This document shows positions 19,776-27,187 of a DNA stretch of 64,000 nt, piece after piece. A program made the translations under genes and the position numbers. The first letter of the stretch is position 1, and the number at the start of each line of letters is the position of its first letter. Source of the stretch: Rhodomicrobium sp. (GTDB lineage Bacteria > Pseudomonadota > Alphaproteobacteria > Rhizobiales > HXMU1428-3); NCBI GenBank assembly GCA_021604665.1, contig BQJK01000001.1, forward strand, positions 124,001 through 188,000, in the 5' to 3' direction. The notes below the pieces were generated by a model. That model did not search any database. It was not told the DNA's origin and saw nothing but the letters and a program-made list of their open reading frames with translations.

Positions 19776-21155
19776 ATGAGCACTAAATCCTGTCGGCCGG
19801 TTGCCATTCTTGGAGGTGTGAGAACACCCTTCTGCCGCTCAAATACCTCCTATCAGGATCTTACCAATCTCGATTTGATGGGCGCAGCACTGGGCGGCCT
19901 TGTCGCAAATTATAAACTTGCCAACAAACATATCGGTGAAGTTGTCGGCGGCTCGGTTGTCACCCACTCAAAAGATTGGAACATAGCAAGAGAAGCCGTA
20001 ATCGGCACGAGGCTCTCTCCCACCACCCCAGGCATCACCATGATGCAAGCCTGCGGCACCAGCTTGCAGGCCCTTATGGGGAGTGCCGCCAAAATCTCCA
20101 TCGGGCAGATAGAAAGCGCCATCGGCGTTGGCTCCGATACGGTTAGCGATGCTCCAGTTGTCTTTAAACGCCGCTTCGCCCAAAGGCTTGTTAAACTCGG
20201 CAAAGCCCGGAGCTTCAAAGAAAAACTAGCCATCTTTAAGGGCTTTTCAGTCGGTGAGCTGGCCCCACAACCGCCAAGCACTTCAGAACCCCGCACCGGC
20301 TTGTCTATGGGCGGCCATTGCGAACTAATGGCTCAATTTTGGCACATACCCCGGGCTGATCAGGATGAGCTGGCCTATGAAAGCCACCAAAACGCCATCA
20401 AAGCCTATGAAGATGGGTTTCATGATGACCTCATCGTCCCCTGCGCCGGCGTGTTTCGTGATAACAACATCCGTGATGACATCACCCTCGAAAAGCTCAG
20501 TTCACTACGCACCAGCTTTGAGAAATCATCCAGAGGGTCGTTGACCGCCGCCAACTCCACCCCGCTCACAGATGGGGCCTCATCCGTACTAATCTCATCT
20601 GAAGACTGGGCCAAACAAAACGGCCATCAGGTACAAGCCCTGCTCGTGGATGCAGAGACATCAGCCATAGATTTCGTTAAAGGCGAAGGCCTGTTAATGG
20701 CCCCAACCGTTGCCGTTGCCCGCTTGCTTGAGCGGCAAAACATGAAATTGCAGGATTTTGATTATTATGAAATCCATGAGGCCTTTGCAGCCCAAGTGCT
20801 TTCAACCCTAAAGGCGTGGGAATCTGAGGACTATTGCAAAGAAACATTGGGATTGGATGCACCATTAGGCAGCATAGACCGCAGCAAACTCAATGTGAAA
20901 GGCTCCAGCCTTGCCTATGGCCACCCGTTTGCAGCCACTGGGGCGCGCATTGTGGCGCATTTAGCCAAGTTGATTAGCCAAAACCCTGGCAGTAACGGCC
21001 TTATTTCCATCTGCACAGCTGGCGGCATGGGCGTTGCAGCTATCCTCAAAAGCCCCGAGGAAGCAAAACCAGAAGTTAAGTCTGATGTAGACCAAATCAC
21101 TCAGCCAGAAGATACAGAGGCTGAAACAAACAGTGAAACGCTAGATGAAAGTTAA
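19776..21155 (+). CDS. fadA: Acetyl-CoA C-acyltransferase (3-ketoacyl-CoA thiolase), FadI-like
   Basis: 459 residues. The nucleophilic cysteine is C93 in QACGTSLQAL. The second site is GHPFAATGARI, and the C-terminal CTAGGMG cysteine completes the triad. An acidic tail of about 30 residues follows the fold (ends LDES), which is not needed for the enzyme. AAGGAG precedes the ATG at 19776. It closes the fadE-fadB-fadA unit and cleaves 3-ketoacyl-CoA. The sequence is nearer to the FadI branch than to E. coli FadA. Confidence 0.92.
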   Translation: MSTKSCRPVAILGGVRTPFCRSNTSYQDLTNLDLMGAALGGLVANYKLANKHIGEVVGGSVVTHSKDWNIAREAVIGTRLSPTTPGITMMQACGTSLQALMGSAAKISIGQIESAIGVGSDTVSDAPVVFKRRFAQRLVKLGKARSFKEKLAIFKGFSVGELAPQPPSTSEPRTGLSMGGHCELMAQFWHIPRADQDELAYESHQNAIKAYEDGFHDDLIVPCAGVFRDNNIRDDITLEKLSSLRTSFEKSSRGSLTAANSTPLTDGASSVLISSEDWAKQNGHQVQALLVDAETSAIDFVKGEGLLMAPTVAVARLLERQNMKLQDFDYYEIHEAFAAQVLSTLKAWESEDYCKETLGLDAPLGSIDRSKLNVKGSSLAYGHPFAATGARIVAHLAKLISQNPGSNGLISICTAGGMGVAAILKSPEEAKPEVKSDVDQITQPEDTEAETNSETLDES

Positions 21156-21263
21156 GAAGCCACAAAGCCCAAATTAACTTAAAATAATGAATTAACTAAA
21201 ATATGGGCCTTTAAACAGATCCACTGAGATGACGAGAAATAGAATGAAATGTTAAAATCCTCT

Positions 21264-21289
21264 TGAACCAATAGGATAGTATTGGTTCA
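21264..21289. repeat. Perfect 10-bp inverted repeat upstream of the DUF2147 gene
   Basis: TGAACCAATA and TATTGGTTCA flank a 6-nt spacer (GGATAG). There is no T tract after it, so it is more likely an operator or a regulatory hairpin than a terminator. A second inverted repeat, CTCCTAT-9 nt-ATAGGAG, lies at 21318-21340, just before the gene. Confidence 0.6.
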
Positions 21290-21370
21290 TGATATTGACA
21301 TTTTTTCCATGACAACTCTCCTATCAATAACCTATAGGAGTGTTAACTGGCGTGAATACGGAGTTTGATC

Positions 21371-21889
21371 ATGACAATCCTTAAAACTGCGATACTTACC
21401 TTTATCGCTTTAGTAATGCAGATTGGCATTGCCGTTGCGCAGGATGATAGCTCATCCGGCCAACAACAAAAGGTTGGGGCAGAAGGGGTTTGGCAGACCA
21501 AAATGGGCAAATCCCATGTCAAAATTATTGAATGTGGTGCTTCGCTCTGCAATGAGATCATCTGGCTAAAACAGCCGAATGATAAAGCAGGGCGCCCCCA
21601 TACCGATAAGCTAAATGTCAACAGCTCACAGCGTGGCCGTCCAATTCTCGGCCTTTCAGTGCTCACCAATACCAAACAGGTGAACAAAGGCTATTGGCGT
21701 GGTCGCATTTATGACCCGGAGCGCGGCAAATCTTACATGGCGCTCATAAAACTGCTGTCTCCAGAAAAATTACAAGTTAAAGGCTGCCTGAATATGGGCC
21801 CGCCTTTCTGTAAAACGCATATCTGGAAGAAAATCGGCAGCGTTGAAGATTATGAAAAATTGACCGGGCGTAAAACAGCCAATCAATAA
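21371..21889 (+). CDS. Secreted DUF2147 family protein
   Basis: 172 residues from the ATG at 21371, with GGAG seven bases upstream. A signal peptide (about 1-24, ends AVAQ) precedes a domain with the DUF2147 marks: GVWQTKMGKSHVKIIECG, LCNEIIWL and an LKVKGC-like strand near the end. Family function is unknown; it is a small beta-barrel, lipocalin-like. It follows fadA but has its own upstream inverted repeats, so may be transcribed separately. Confidence 0.85.
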   Translation: MTILKTAILTFIALVMQIGIAVAQDDSSSGQQQKVGAEGVWQTKMGKSHVKIIECGASLCNEIIWLKQPNDKAGRPHTDKLNVNSSQRGRPILGLSVLTNTKQVNKGYWRGRIYDPERGKSYMALIKLLSPEKLQVKGCLNMGPPFCKTHIWKKIGSVEDYEKLTGRKTANQ

Positions 21890-21930
21890 CAGGTCTTGCC
21901 CAGACTATACAGGGTTCAATCTAAAAACTA

Positions 21931-21962
21931 AAAAAGGCAGGGTGCTAAAGCCCTGCCTTTTT
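21931..21962. terminator. Bidirectional intrinsic terminator
   Basis: AAAAAGGCAGGG (21931-21942) pairs with CCCTGCCTTTTT (21951-21962) around an 8-nt loop. T tracts occur on both strands, so it can stop the DUF2147 gene (plus) and fadD (minus). Confidence 0.88.
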
Positions 21963-22058
21963 AGTGTCTATCGGCGGCAAACAATGTGAGGTCTCTCATA
22001 ATTGTAGATAGTGAGATAGAAAGGGCAGGGCACTCATCCCTTCCTGCAGGGCATACCC

Positions 22059-23756
22059 CTATGCCTCCTCCCGCAGTTCCTTTTTAGAGAGTTTGCCAAC
22101 CATGGTTTTTGGCAATTCATCTTTAAATTCAATCTCAGCCGGTAGCTCCAGCTTCGAGAGTTTTTTATTTAAATGCTCCATCACCTGCTCAGCGCTTAAC
22201 TTTGCGCCCTTATGGAGCTTAATGAAGGCCTTCGGCGCTTCACCCCGATAGTCATCAGGAATACCAATAACCGTTACCTCATCCACTTCCGGCAAATCAT
22301 AGATTACATCCTCAATACGGCGAGGATAGACATTATAGCCAGAGCAGATGATCAGGTCTTTCAGCCGGTCAACAATGAAGAAATACCCCTCCTCATCAAC
22401 ATAGCCAACATCACCGGTGCGGAAATAATCACCAACAAACACCTTCTCCGTTTCATCCGGCGCATGCCAATACCCGTTCATGACTTGCGGGCCTTTTGCG
22501 CAAATCTCACCCTTTTCCCCTTGCGGCATCTCAATCGCCGGGTCATCAAGTGAGCGGATAGAAACAATCGTATCCGGCAGCGGCATCCCTATAGAGCCAG
22601 CTTTAGGCTCATCACCCAGAATATTGCATGTTAAAACCGGTGAGGTTTCAGAAAGGCCATAGCCCTCAATAACCGCCGCATCAGAAATCAGCTTAAATTT
22701 TTCAACCACATCCGGCGGGAGCGGCGCGCCGCCTGAGATGCAGAATTTGAGTGAGGCAACCGCCTCTTTAGCCGGTGGTTTCTTATTGGCAATGGCATTA
22801 TAGAGCGTCGGCACACCGGGCATGCAGGTGGGTTTGGTTTTGCGCATGAGTTTCAAAGCATCTTCCAGCTCGAATTTCGGTACCAGGATCAACCGGGCTC
22901 CAATCGCCAGCCCCACATTCATTACCACCGTCATGGCAAACACATGGAAGAAAGGCAAAATTCCCATAATGGACTCGGTTCCATCATCAAGCATCACGCA
23001 GCAATCAACCACCTGCGCCGTTTGAATGCTGACATTGGCATGGGAAAGCTGCGCTCCCTTTGGCCGCCCCGTCGTGCCGCCCGTATATTGGAGAACAGCC
23101 AGATCAACCTCAGGGTTAATTTCAACCGGCTGTGGCTGGCCGTTATTATTCAGCAGCTGTTCTTCCAGAATGCAGCGGTCAGCCATAGGGGAGGCTGAAA
23201 TTTTAGAAAGCTGAGATGATTTAAAGAGCTTGAATAGCAGTGATTTTGGGGTCGGTAGCAGCTTCGTGAAAGAGGCAATAATGGTGTGATCAAGCACACC
23301 GGCTTCCATCAATGCTTCGCATTTTTCGAATAAAAGCTTCAAATCCAGCGTCACCATATATTTGGTTTCACTGTTTTTGATCTGAAATTCCAGCTCGTCC
23401 TGAGAATAAAGTGGATTATAGTTAACAACTACACCACCTGCTTTAAGGATACCAAAATAGTAATAAATATAGGTGGGGGTGTTGGGCAAAAACAGCCCTA
23501 TTTTGTCACCTTTTTTTATGCCCATCTCCTGCAGGCCTTGAGCAACTTTATCGGCAAGCTTGCCTATTTCTTTATAGCTTGTCTCTTTTCCAACAAAGTA
23601 TGTGCATATATGATCACCAAAATGTTCAACTGAACGCTCAAGCATGCGGAAATGTGGCTCAGAAGTGTATTTTTTGGTCCATTCGAGGCCTGAACGGTAA
23701 CTTTTTTGCCACGGATACATAGATTTTCCATCAGTACTGCTTGATTTTTCATTCAT
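22059..23756 (-). CDS. fadD: Long-chain fatty acid-CoA ligase
   Basis: 565 residues from the ATG at 23756, with GAGG nine bases upstream; the open frame to 23822 is not needed. The AMP-binding P-loop is YTGGTTGRPKGA, followed by ISGGAPLP and EGYGLSETSPV. The C-terminal FRTGDVGYVDEEGYFFIVDR and GYNVYPRRIE stretch is the FadD-type fatty acyl-AMP motif. It activates fatty acids to acyl-CoA for the fadE-fadB-fadA enzymes. It is convergent with the DUF2147 gene. Confidence 0.95.
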   Translation of the reverse strand: MNEKSSSTDGKSMYPWQKSYRSGLEWTKKYTSEPHFRMLERSVEHFGDHICTYFVGKETSYKEIGKLADKVAQGLQEMGIKKGDKIGLFLPNTPTYIYYYFGILKAGGVVVNYNPLYSQDELEFQIKNSETKYMVTLDLKLLFEKCEALMEAGVLDHTIIASFTKLLPTPKSLLFKLFKSSQLSKISASPMADRCILEEQLLNNNGQPQPVEINPEVDLAVLQYTGGTTGRPKGAQLSHANVSIQTAQVVDCCVMLDDGTESIMGILPFFHVFAMTVVMNVGLAIGARLILVPKFELEDALKLMRKTKPTCMPGVPTLYNAIANKKPPAKEAVASLKFCISGGAPLPPDVVEKFKLISDAAVIEGYGLSETSPVLTCNILGDEPKAGSIGMPLPDTIVSIRSLDDPAIEMPQGEKGEICAKGPQVMNGYWHAPDETEKVFVGDYFRTGDVGYVDEEGYFFIVDRLKDLIICSGYNVYPRRIEDVIYDLPEVDEVTVIGIPDDYRGEAPKAFIKLHKGAKLSAEQVMEHLNKKLSKLELPAEIEFKDELPKTMVGKLSKKELREEA

Positions 23757-24078
23757 TTTGTGCGCCTCTTGCCAGCCGAAAGATGTGTTCAAGACAGAGT
23801 TAACGGGGATCGTCCATCTCACTCTGTCAAAACGGCAAACTTTGAATTTTTCTAAATATTAGCACGGATTTTGCTACCTTTAAAATGTGCGACAATTGAC
23901 CGATGTTAATGGCACGTTAAAGGAGTATATATAAGGCTTGTGAGCAGAACCTCCCTGGACGTTCGAAGAGCATTTTAACAATATCCAAAAAGTTTTCTTG
24001 CGCTTTGTGAAGGGCTAATTTAGCACTTGTTAAAACGAGTATGTTTCTCGCTCAGATGTTGCAAATAAGGAGAGCGAC
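23757..24078. other. Divergent intergenic region between fadD and the ACP gene
   Basis: 322 bp. It must hold promoters for fadD and for the ACP-KAS pair. There is a short frame starting near 23940, but nothing I can support as a gene. AAGGAGAG precedes the ACP start. Confidence 0.4.
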
Positions 24079-24333
24079 ATGGAAGATGTGGCACCAAAAA
24101 TTATCGAAATCTTGAAAAAGAATATGAAAGAACCACCAGAGACTATTCCTCTGGAAACACCGCTTAGTGATCTAGACATCGAGTCTCTTGATCTGGCAGT
24201 GATTGTTTTTGATATCGAAGACACGTTTGGCATTGAAATACCATACAACGCCAATGAAGAAGTTGAAGATTTCAAAACAGTTGGCTCTGTTGTTGACAAA
24301 GTTAAAGAGCTGGTTGCAGCCAATAACGCATAA
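24079..24333 (+). CDS. Acyl carrier protein (specialised)
   Basis: 84 residues, acidic, with four predicted helices. The phosphopantetheine serine is S36 in SDLDIESLDLA; the usual DSL reads ESL here. That departs from housekeeping AcpP, and the context with its own ketoacyl synthase rather than fabD/fabG suggests a dedicated carrier, perhaps for a specialised fatty acid. Rhizobial AcpXL for very-long-chain lipid A acids is a functional comparison, but length and sequence differ. Confidence 0.9.
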   Translation: MEDVAPKIIEILKKNMKEPPETIPLETPLSDLDIESLDLAVIVFDIEDTFGIEIPYNANEEVEDFKTVGSVVDKVKELVAANNA

Positions 24334-24346
24334 ATCATTGCTAAAA

Positions 24347-24361
24347 GGGGGCACTGCCCCC
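24347..24361 (+). promoter_or_regulatory. GC-rich hairpin between the ACP gene and a short leader ORF
   Basis: GGGGGC-ACT-GCCCCC makes a compact 6-bp stem 13 bases after the ACP stop. It has no T tract, so it is unlikely to be an intrinsic terminator. It may protect the ACP mRNA or lower expression of the downstream ketoacyl synthase. Confidence 0.55.
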
Positions 24362-24369
24362 GACATAGT

Positions 24370-24420
24370 ATGAGTAGAAAGGTTTTAAGGGGGCCAGTTT
24401 TAGGGCCCTTAAAAATTTGA
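24370..24420 (+). CDS. Putative 16-codon leader ORF coupled to the ketoacyl synthase
   Basis: ATG at 24370 opens a short frame encoding MSRKVLRGPVLGPLKI. Its stop TGA (24418-24420) overlaps the ATG of the downstream ketoacyl synthase in TGATG. The GGGCC and GGCCC stretches inside it can pair near the expected ribosome binding site. It is probably a translational coupling device rather than a functional peptide. Small size and the absence of a strong Shine-Dalgarno sequence make this tentative. Confidence 0.35.
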   Translation: MSRKVLRGPVLGPLKI

Positions 24421-25655
24421 TGACCAATAATACCAAACGGCGCGTTGTCGTCACAGGGATGGGCGTAGTCTCATCTATCGGCACGGGAGCAGATGATTTC
24501 TGGTCCGCTATTAAATCTGGTAAATGCGGCATATCAGAGCCTACAATTTACCCTATTGAAGATCTTCAGATCAAAATAGCGGGTGAAGTAAAAGACTTCG
24601 ATCCCAAAGCAGCAGGCCTTTCCAAGCAGTTTCTAATGGCAGATCGCTACTCTCAGTTTGCCGGCATTGCCGCAAGAGAAGCCGTAAAGCAATCTGGAAT
24701 AGAAATGCCGCTTAAACCTGGTGAAGGTGCGCGCTGCGCAGCTATCGTCGGTTCAGGCATTGGCGGCATCAGCACTATGGAAGACAGCTATCGCGGTCTT
24801 TTTGAGCTGAAAAAACGCGCAACACACCCCCTTACCCTGTTAAAAACAATTGGTTCATCGGCCCCGGCACATGTGTCAATTGAATATGGCATCACCGGCC
24901 CCTGCTTTGGTGTTGTCAGCGCTTGTTCAACGGCAACGCACTCTATTGGTCTTGTTTACAACATGATCAGAGAAGGCATGATTGACTTTGGCCTTGGCGG
25001 CGCGGCAGAAGCTTCGCTAGCATGGGGCACGACACGAGCCTGGCAAGGTATGCGTGTTCTGTCACCAAACGGGCTTTTCCCCTTCTCAAAACACCGCAAC
25101 GGTACAGTTCTGGCTGAAGGCGCAGGAATTCTGATGCTGGAAGATTATGAGCGGGCTAAAGAGCGCGGCGCAAATATTCTTGCGGAAATCAAAGGCTTCG
25201 GTATGACCGCTGACGCCGCAGATATGGTCAACCCCTCCATTGACGGCACTGCTGGCGCGATGGAACTGGCCCTGCAAGATGCAGACGTGTCACCAACAGA
25301 TATAGATTATATCAACGCCCACGGCACCGCGACTATGGTGAATGATGTTAACGAAACACGCTCCATCAAGCGGGTCTTCGGCGACAGCGCAAAAGATACT
25401 CCGGTATCATCAACAAAATCCATGCATGGCCACGCCCTTGGCGCTGGCGGCGGTATTGAAGCGGTTGCTTGTATCAAGGCAATGGAAGAAAACTTCTTGC
25501 CGCCAACCATTGGTTTTGATGAACCAGGCGATGAGTGTGATCTGGATTATATTCCGAATGAAGGCCGCAGCGCTGATATCAACTATGTGATGTCAAACAG
25601 CTTTGCCTTTGGCGGCCTCAACGCCGTCCTCGTCTTCGGCCCCGCCCCGGCATAA
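24420..25655 (+). CDS. Beta-ketoacyl-ACP synthase (FabF/KAS II-like)
   Basis: 411 residues. The Cys-His-His triad is C169 (in SACSTATHS), H301 (NAHGTAT) and H338 (in STKSMHGHALGAGG), and the C-terminal NSFAFGGLNAVL is conserved. It extends acyl-ACP by two carbons. As the only fatty acid synthesis enzyme next to an ACP, it is likely paired with that carrier for a specialised lipid. Its ATG overlaps a leader ORF, and the nearest purine-rich stretch is 14 bases away, so coupling is likely. Confidence 0.93.
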   Translation: MTNNTKRRVVVTGMGVVSSIGTGADDFWSAIKSGKCGISEPTIYPIEDLQIKIAGEVKDFDPKAAGLSKQFLMADRYSQFAGIAAREAVKQSGIEMPLKPGEGARCAAIVGSGIGGISTMEDSYRGLFELKKRATHPLTLLKTIGSSAPAHVSIEYGITGPCFGVVSACSTATHSIGLVYNMIREGMIDFGLGGAAEASLAWGTTRAWQGMRVLSPNGLFPFSKHRNGTVLAEGAGILMLEDYERAKERGANILAEIKGFGMTADAADMVNPSIDGTAGAMELALQDADVSPTDIDYINAHGTATMVNDVNETRSIKRVFGDSAKDTPVSSTKSMHGHALGAGGGIEAVACIKAMEENFLPPTIGFDEPGDECDLDYIPNEGRSADINYVMSNSFAFGGLNAVLVFGPAPA

Positions 25656-25675
25656 GGCTAAAAGAAATAGACAAC

Positions 25676-25706
25676 AAAAAAGGCTCCCCACCCGGGAGCC
25701 TTTTTT
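25676..25706. terminator. Bidirectional intrinsic terminator between the ketoacyl synthase and prs
   Basis: GGCTCCC (25682-25688) pairs with GGGAGCC (25694-25700), with six A on one side and six T on the other. It can end the plus-strand ketoacyl synthase mRNA and the minus-strand prs mRNA. Confidence 0.9.
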
Positions 25707-25725
25707 ATACTAAAATATTTAAAGT

Positions 25726-25823
25726 ACCAAAATATCGCCGGGCCGCCCCAAGAGATTTTGGTCCCCTATTGTACCTTAGTAAAAGTACACTGAAGCGCGT
25801 TAGCGCTGAGGGACTTTTACTAA
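25726..25823 (-). repeat. Two-hairpin 3' UTR element, copy A (after prs)
   Basis: Begins three bases after the prs stop codon on the minus strand. On the plus strand: stem 1 pairs 25726-25736 with 25752-25762 (10 of 11 pairs) around a 15-nt loop at 25737-25751 containing GGGCCGCCCCAA; a 13-nt spacer follows; stem 2 pairs 25776-25786 with 25813-25823 (11 of 11) around a 26-nt loop at 25787-25812 with an inner AGCGC-GTTA-GCGCT hairpin. A terminator lies just beyond. It matches copy B at 34360-34456 almost perfectly in the loops, much less in the stems. Confidence 0.85.
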
Positions 25824-25826
25824 AGA

Positions 25827-26759
25827 TCAGTGAAATAATGAAGAAACAGACTTCTCGCTGTTGGTTCGCAATATTGCCTCACCAAGCAAAGGGGCAATTG
25901 AGATATTGCGGATGTTATGGGCTTTTTGCACCTCTTCAGTGGCCATAATGCTATCGGTAATCGCCACAGTTTTCAGCTTGCTAGAAGAAATGCGCTCAAC
26001 AGCTTTGCCAGAGAGCACACCATGGGTGATATAAGCGTTTACTTCATTAGCGCCTTGAGCTAACAGCGCCTCAGCCGCATTGCAAAGCGTACCGCCACTA
26101 TCGACAATATCGTCAACCAGTACACAATCCCGGCCACTGACATCACCAATCACATTCATCACTTCAGATTCGCCTGGCCGTTCACGGCGCTTATCCACGA
26201 TGGCGAGCGGGGCATCAATCCGTTTGGCTAAATCACGTGCCCGAACAACACCGCCAACATCAGGTGAAATCACCATCAGTTTATTGATATCAAAATTTTC
26301 TTTGATGTCTTTAACCATCACCGGGGCGGCAAAAAGATTGTCTGTCGGAATATCGAAAAAGCCCTGAATTTGAAGCGCATGCAGATCCAGCGTTAACACT
26401 CTGTCAGCGCCAGCCTGGGTGATCATGTTGGCAACCAGTTTAGCTGAAATCGGTGTGCGCGGGCCGGGTTTTCTATCCTGCCGGGCATAGCCAAAATAGG
26501 GGATCACTGCGGTTATTCGCCGGGCAGAGGAGCGCCGGAGCGCATCTGTCAGGATCAACAGCTCCATGAGGTTGTCATTGGCGGGAAAGGAGGTGGATTG
26601 AATGACAAAGACATCTTCCCCCCGCACATTTTCTTCAATTTCAACAAACACTTCCATATCTGCGAAGCGTTTAACAACACATTTGGTAAGTGATGTAGAA
26701 AGATAAGATGTAATAGCTTCTGCGAGCGGGCGATTACTATTCCCTGCAACCAGTTTCAT
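25827..26759 (-). CDS. prs: Ribose-phosphate pyrophosphokinase
   Basis: 310 residues, the usual length. It makes PRPP from ribose 5-phosphate and ATP for purine, pyrimidine, histidine and NAD synthesis. The PRPP-binding loop [13 protein letters not shown] is near residues 215-227. FGYARQDRK (about 100-108) and [12 protein letters not shown] match the catalytic flexible loop and metal site. The mRNA ends in the two-hairpin element and then a terminator. Confidence 0.97.
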   Translation of the reverse strand: MKLVAGNSNRPLAEAITSYLSTSLTKCVVKRFADMEVFVEIEENVRGEDVFVIQSTSFPANDNLMELLILTDALRRSSARRITAVIPYFGYARQDRKPGPRTPISAKLVANMITQAGADRVLTLDLHALQIQGFFDIPTDNLFAAPVMVKDIKENFDINKLMVISPDVGGVVRARDLAKRIDAPLAIVDKRRERPGESEVMNVIGDVSGRDCVLVDDIVDSGGTLCNAAEALLAQGANEVNAYITHGVLSGKAVERISSSKLKTVAITDSIMATEEVQKAHNIRNISIAPLLGEAILRTNSEKSVSSLFH

Positions 26760-27187
26760 CCACTAGGGTCTCCGATATGCATGTCATAAAGAAAAATAGG
26801 TTTTGCAAATTATGACAAGAATTTAAAACTGTAGAGGGTTTTTAACAACTTGCTCGGAAGCTGTAAACAACTCAGAACCATTCTATGGTGAAAGAATAAA
26901 GAAAAGCGAAGGTTCAGCTTTCACCTCACCGTAAAACCAGGTCAGATAATCTTAAGTTGGCATTTAAACTTTTGTTGGCAGGTAATATTAAGTAGCTCTC
27001 TGATATGTAACAGGCACAGGGGAAATAGCAGCTTAAAAGAGTATAAAGCCGCCAAGAGCAGCATGTGCATTCATTTCAAAGTCATGAAAAAATTAATGCC
27101 AGGCAGCCATGACAAGCCGATTAAAAACAAGCCCTCACACCCTCTCATAGCTTCAGCATTAATTATGCTTGCGGCTAGCCAGAAAAA
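26760..27187. other. Intergenic region upstream of prs
   Basis: 428 bp between two minus-strand genes. It should hold the prs promoter near 26,780-26,850. AGCAT-AATTA-ATGCT near 27,160 is a small hairpin just after the lipoprotein gene. No ORF or RNA gene is evident. Confidence 0.4.
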
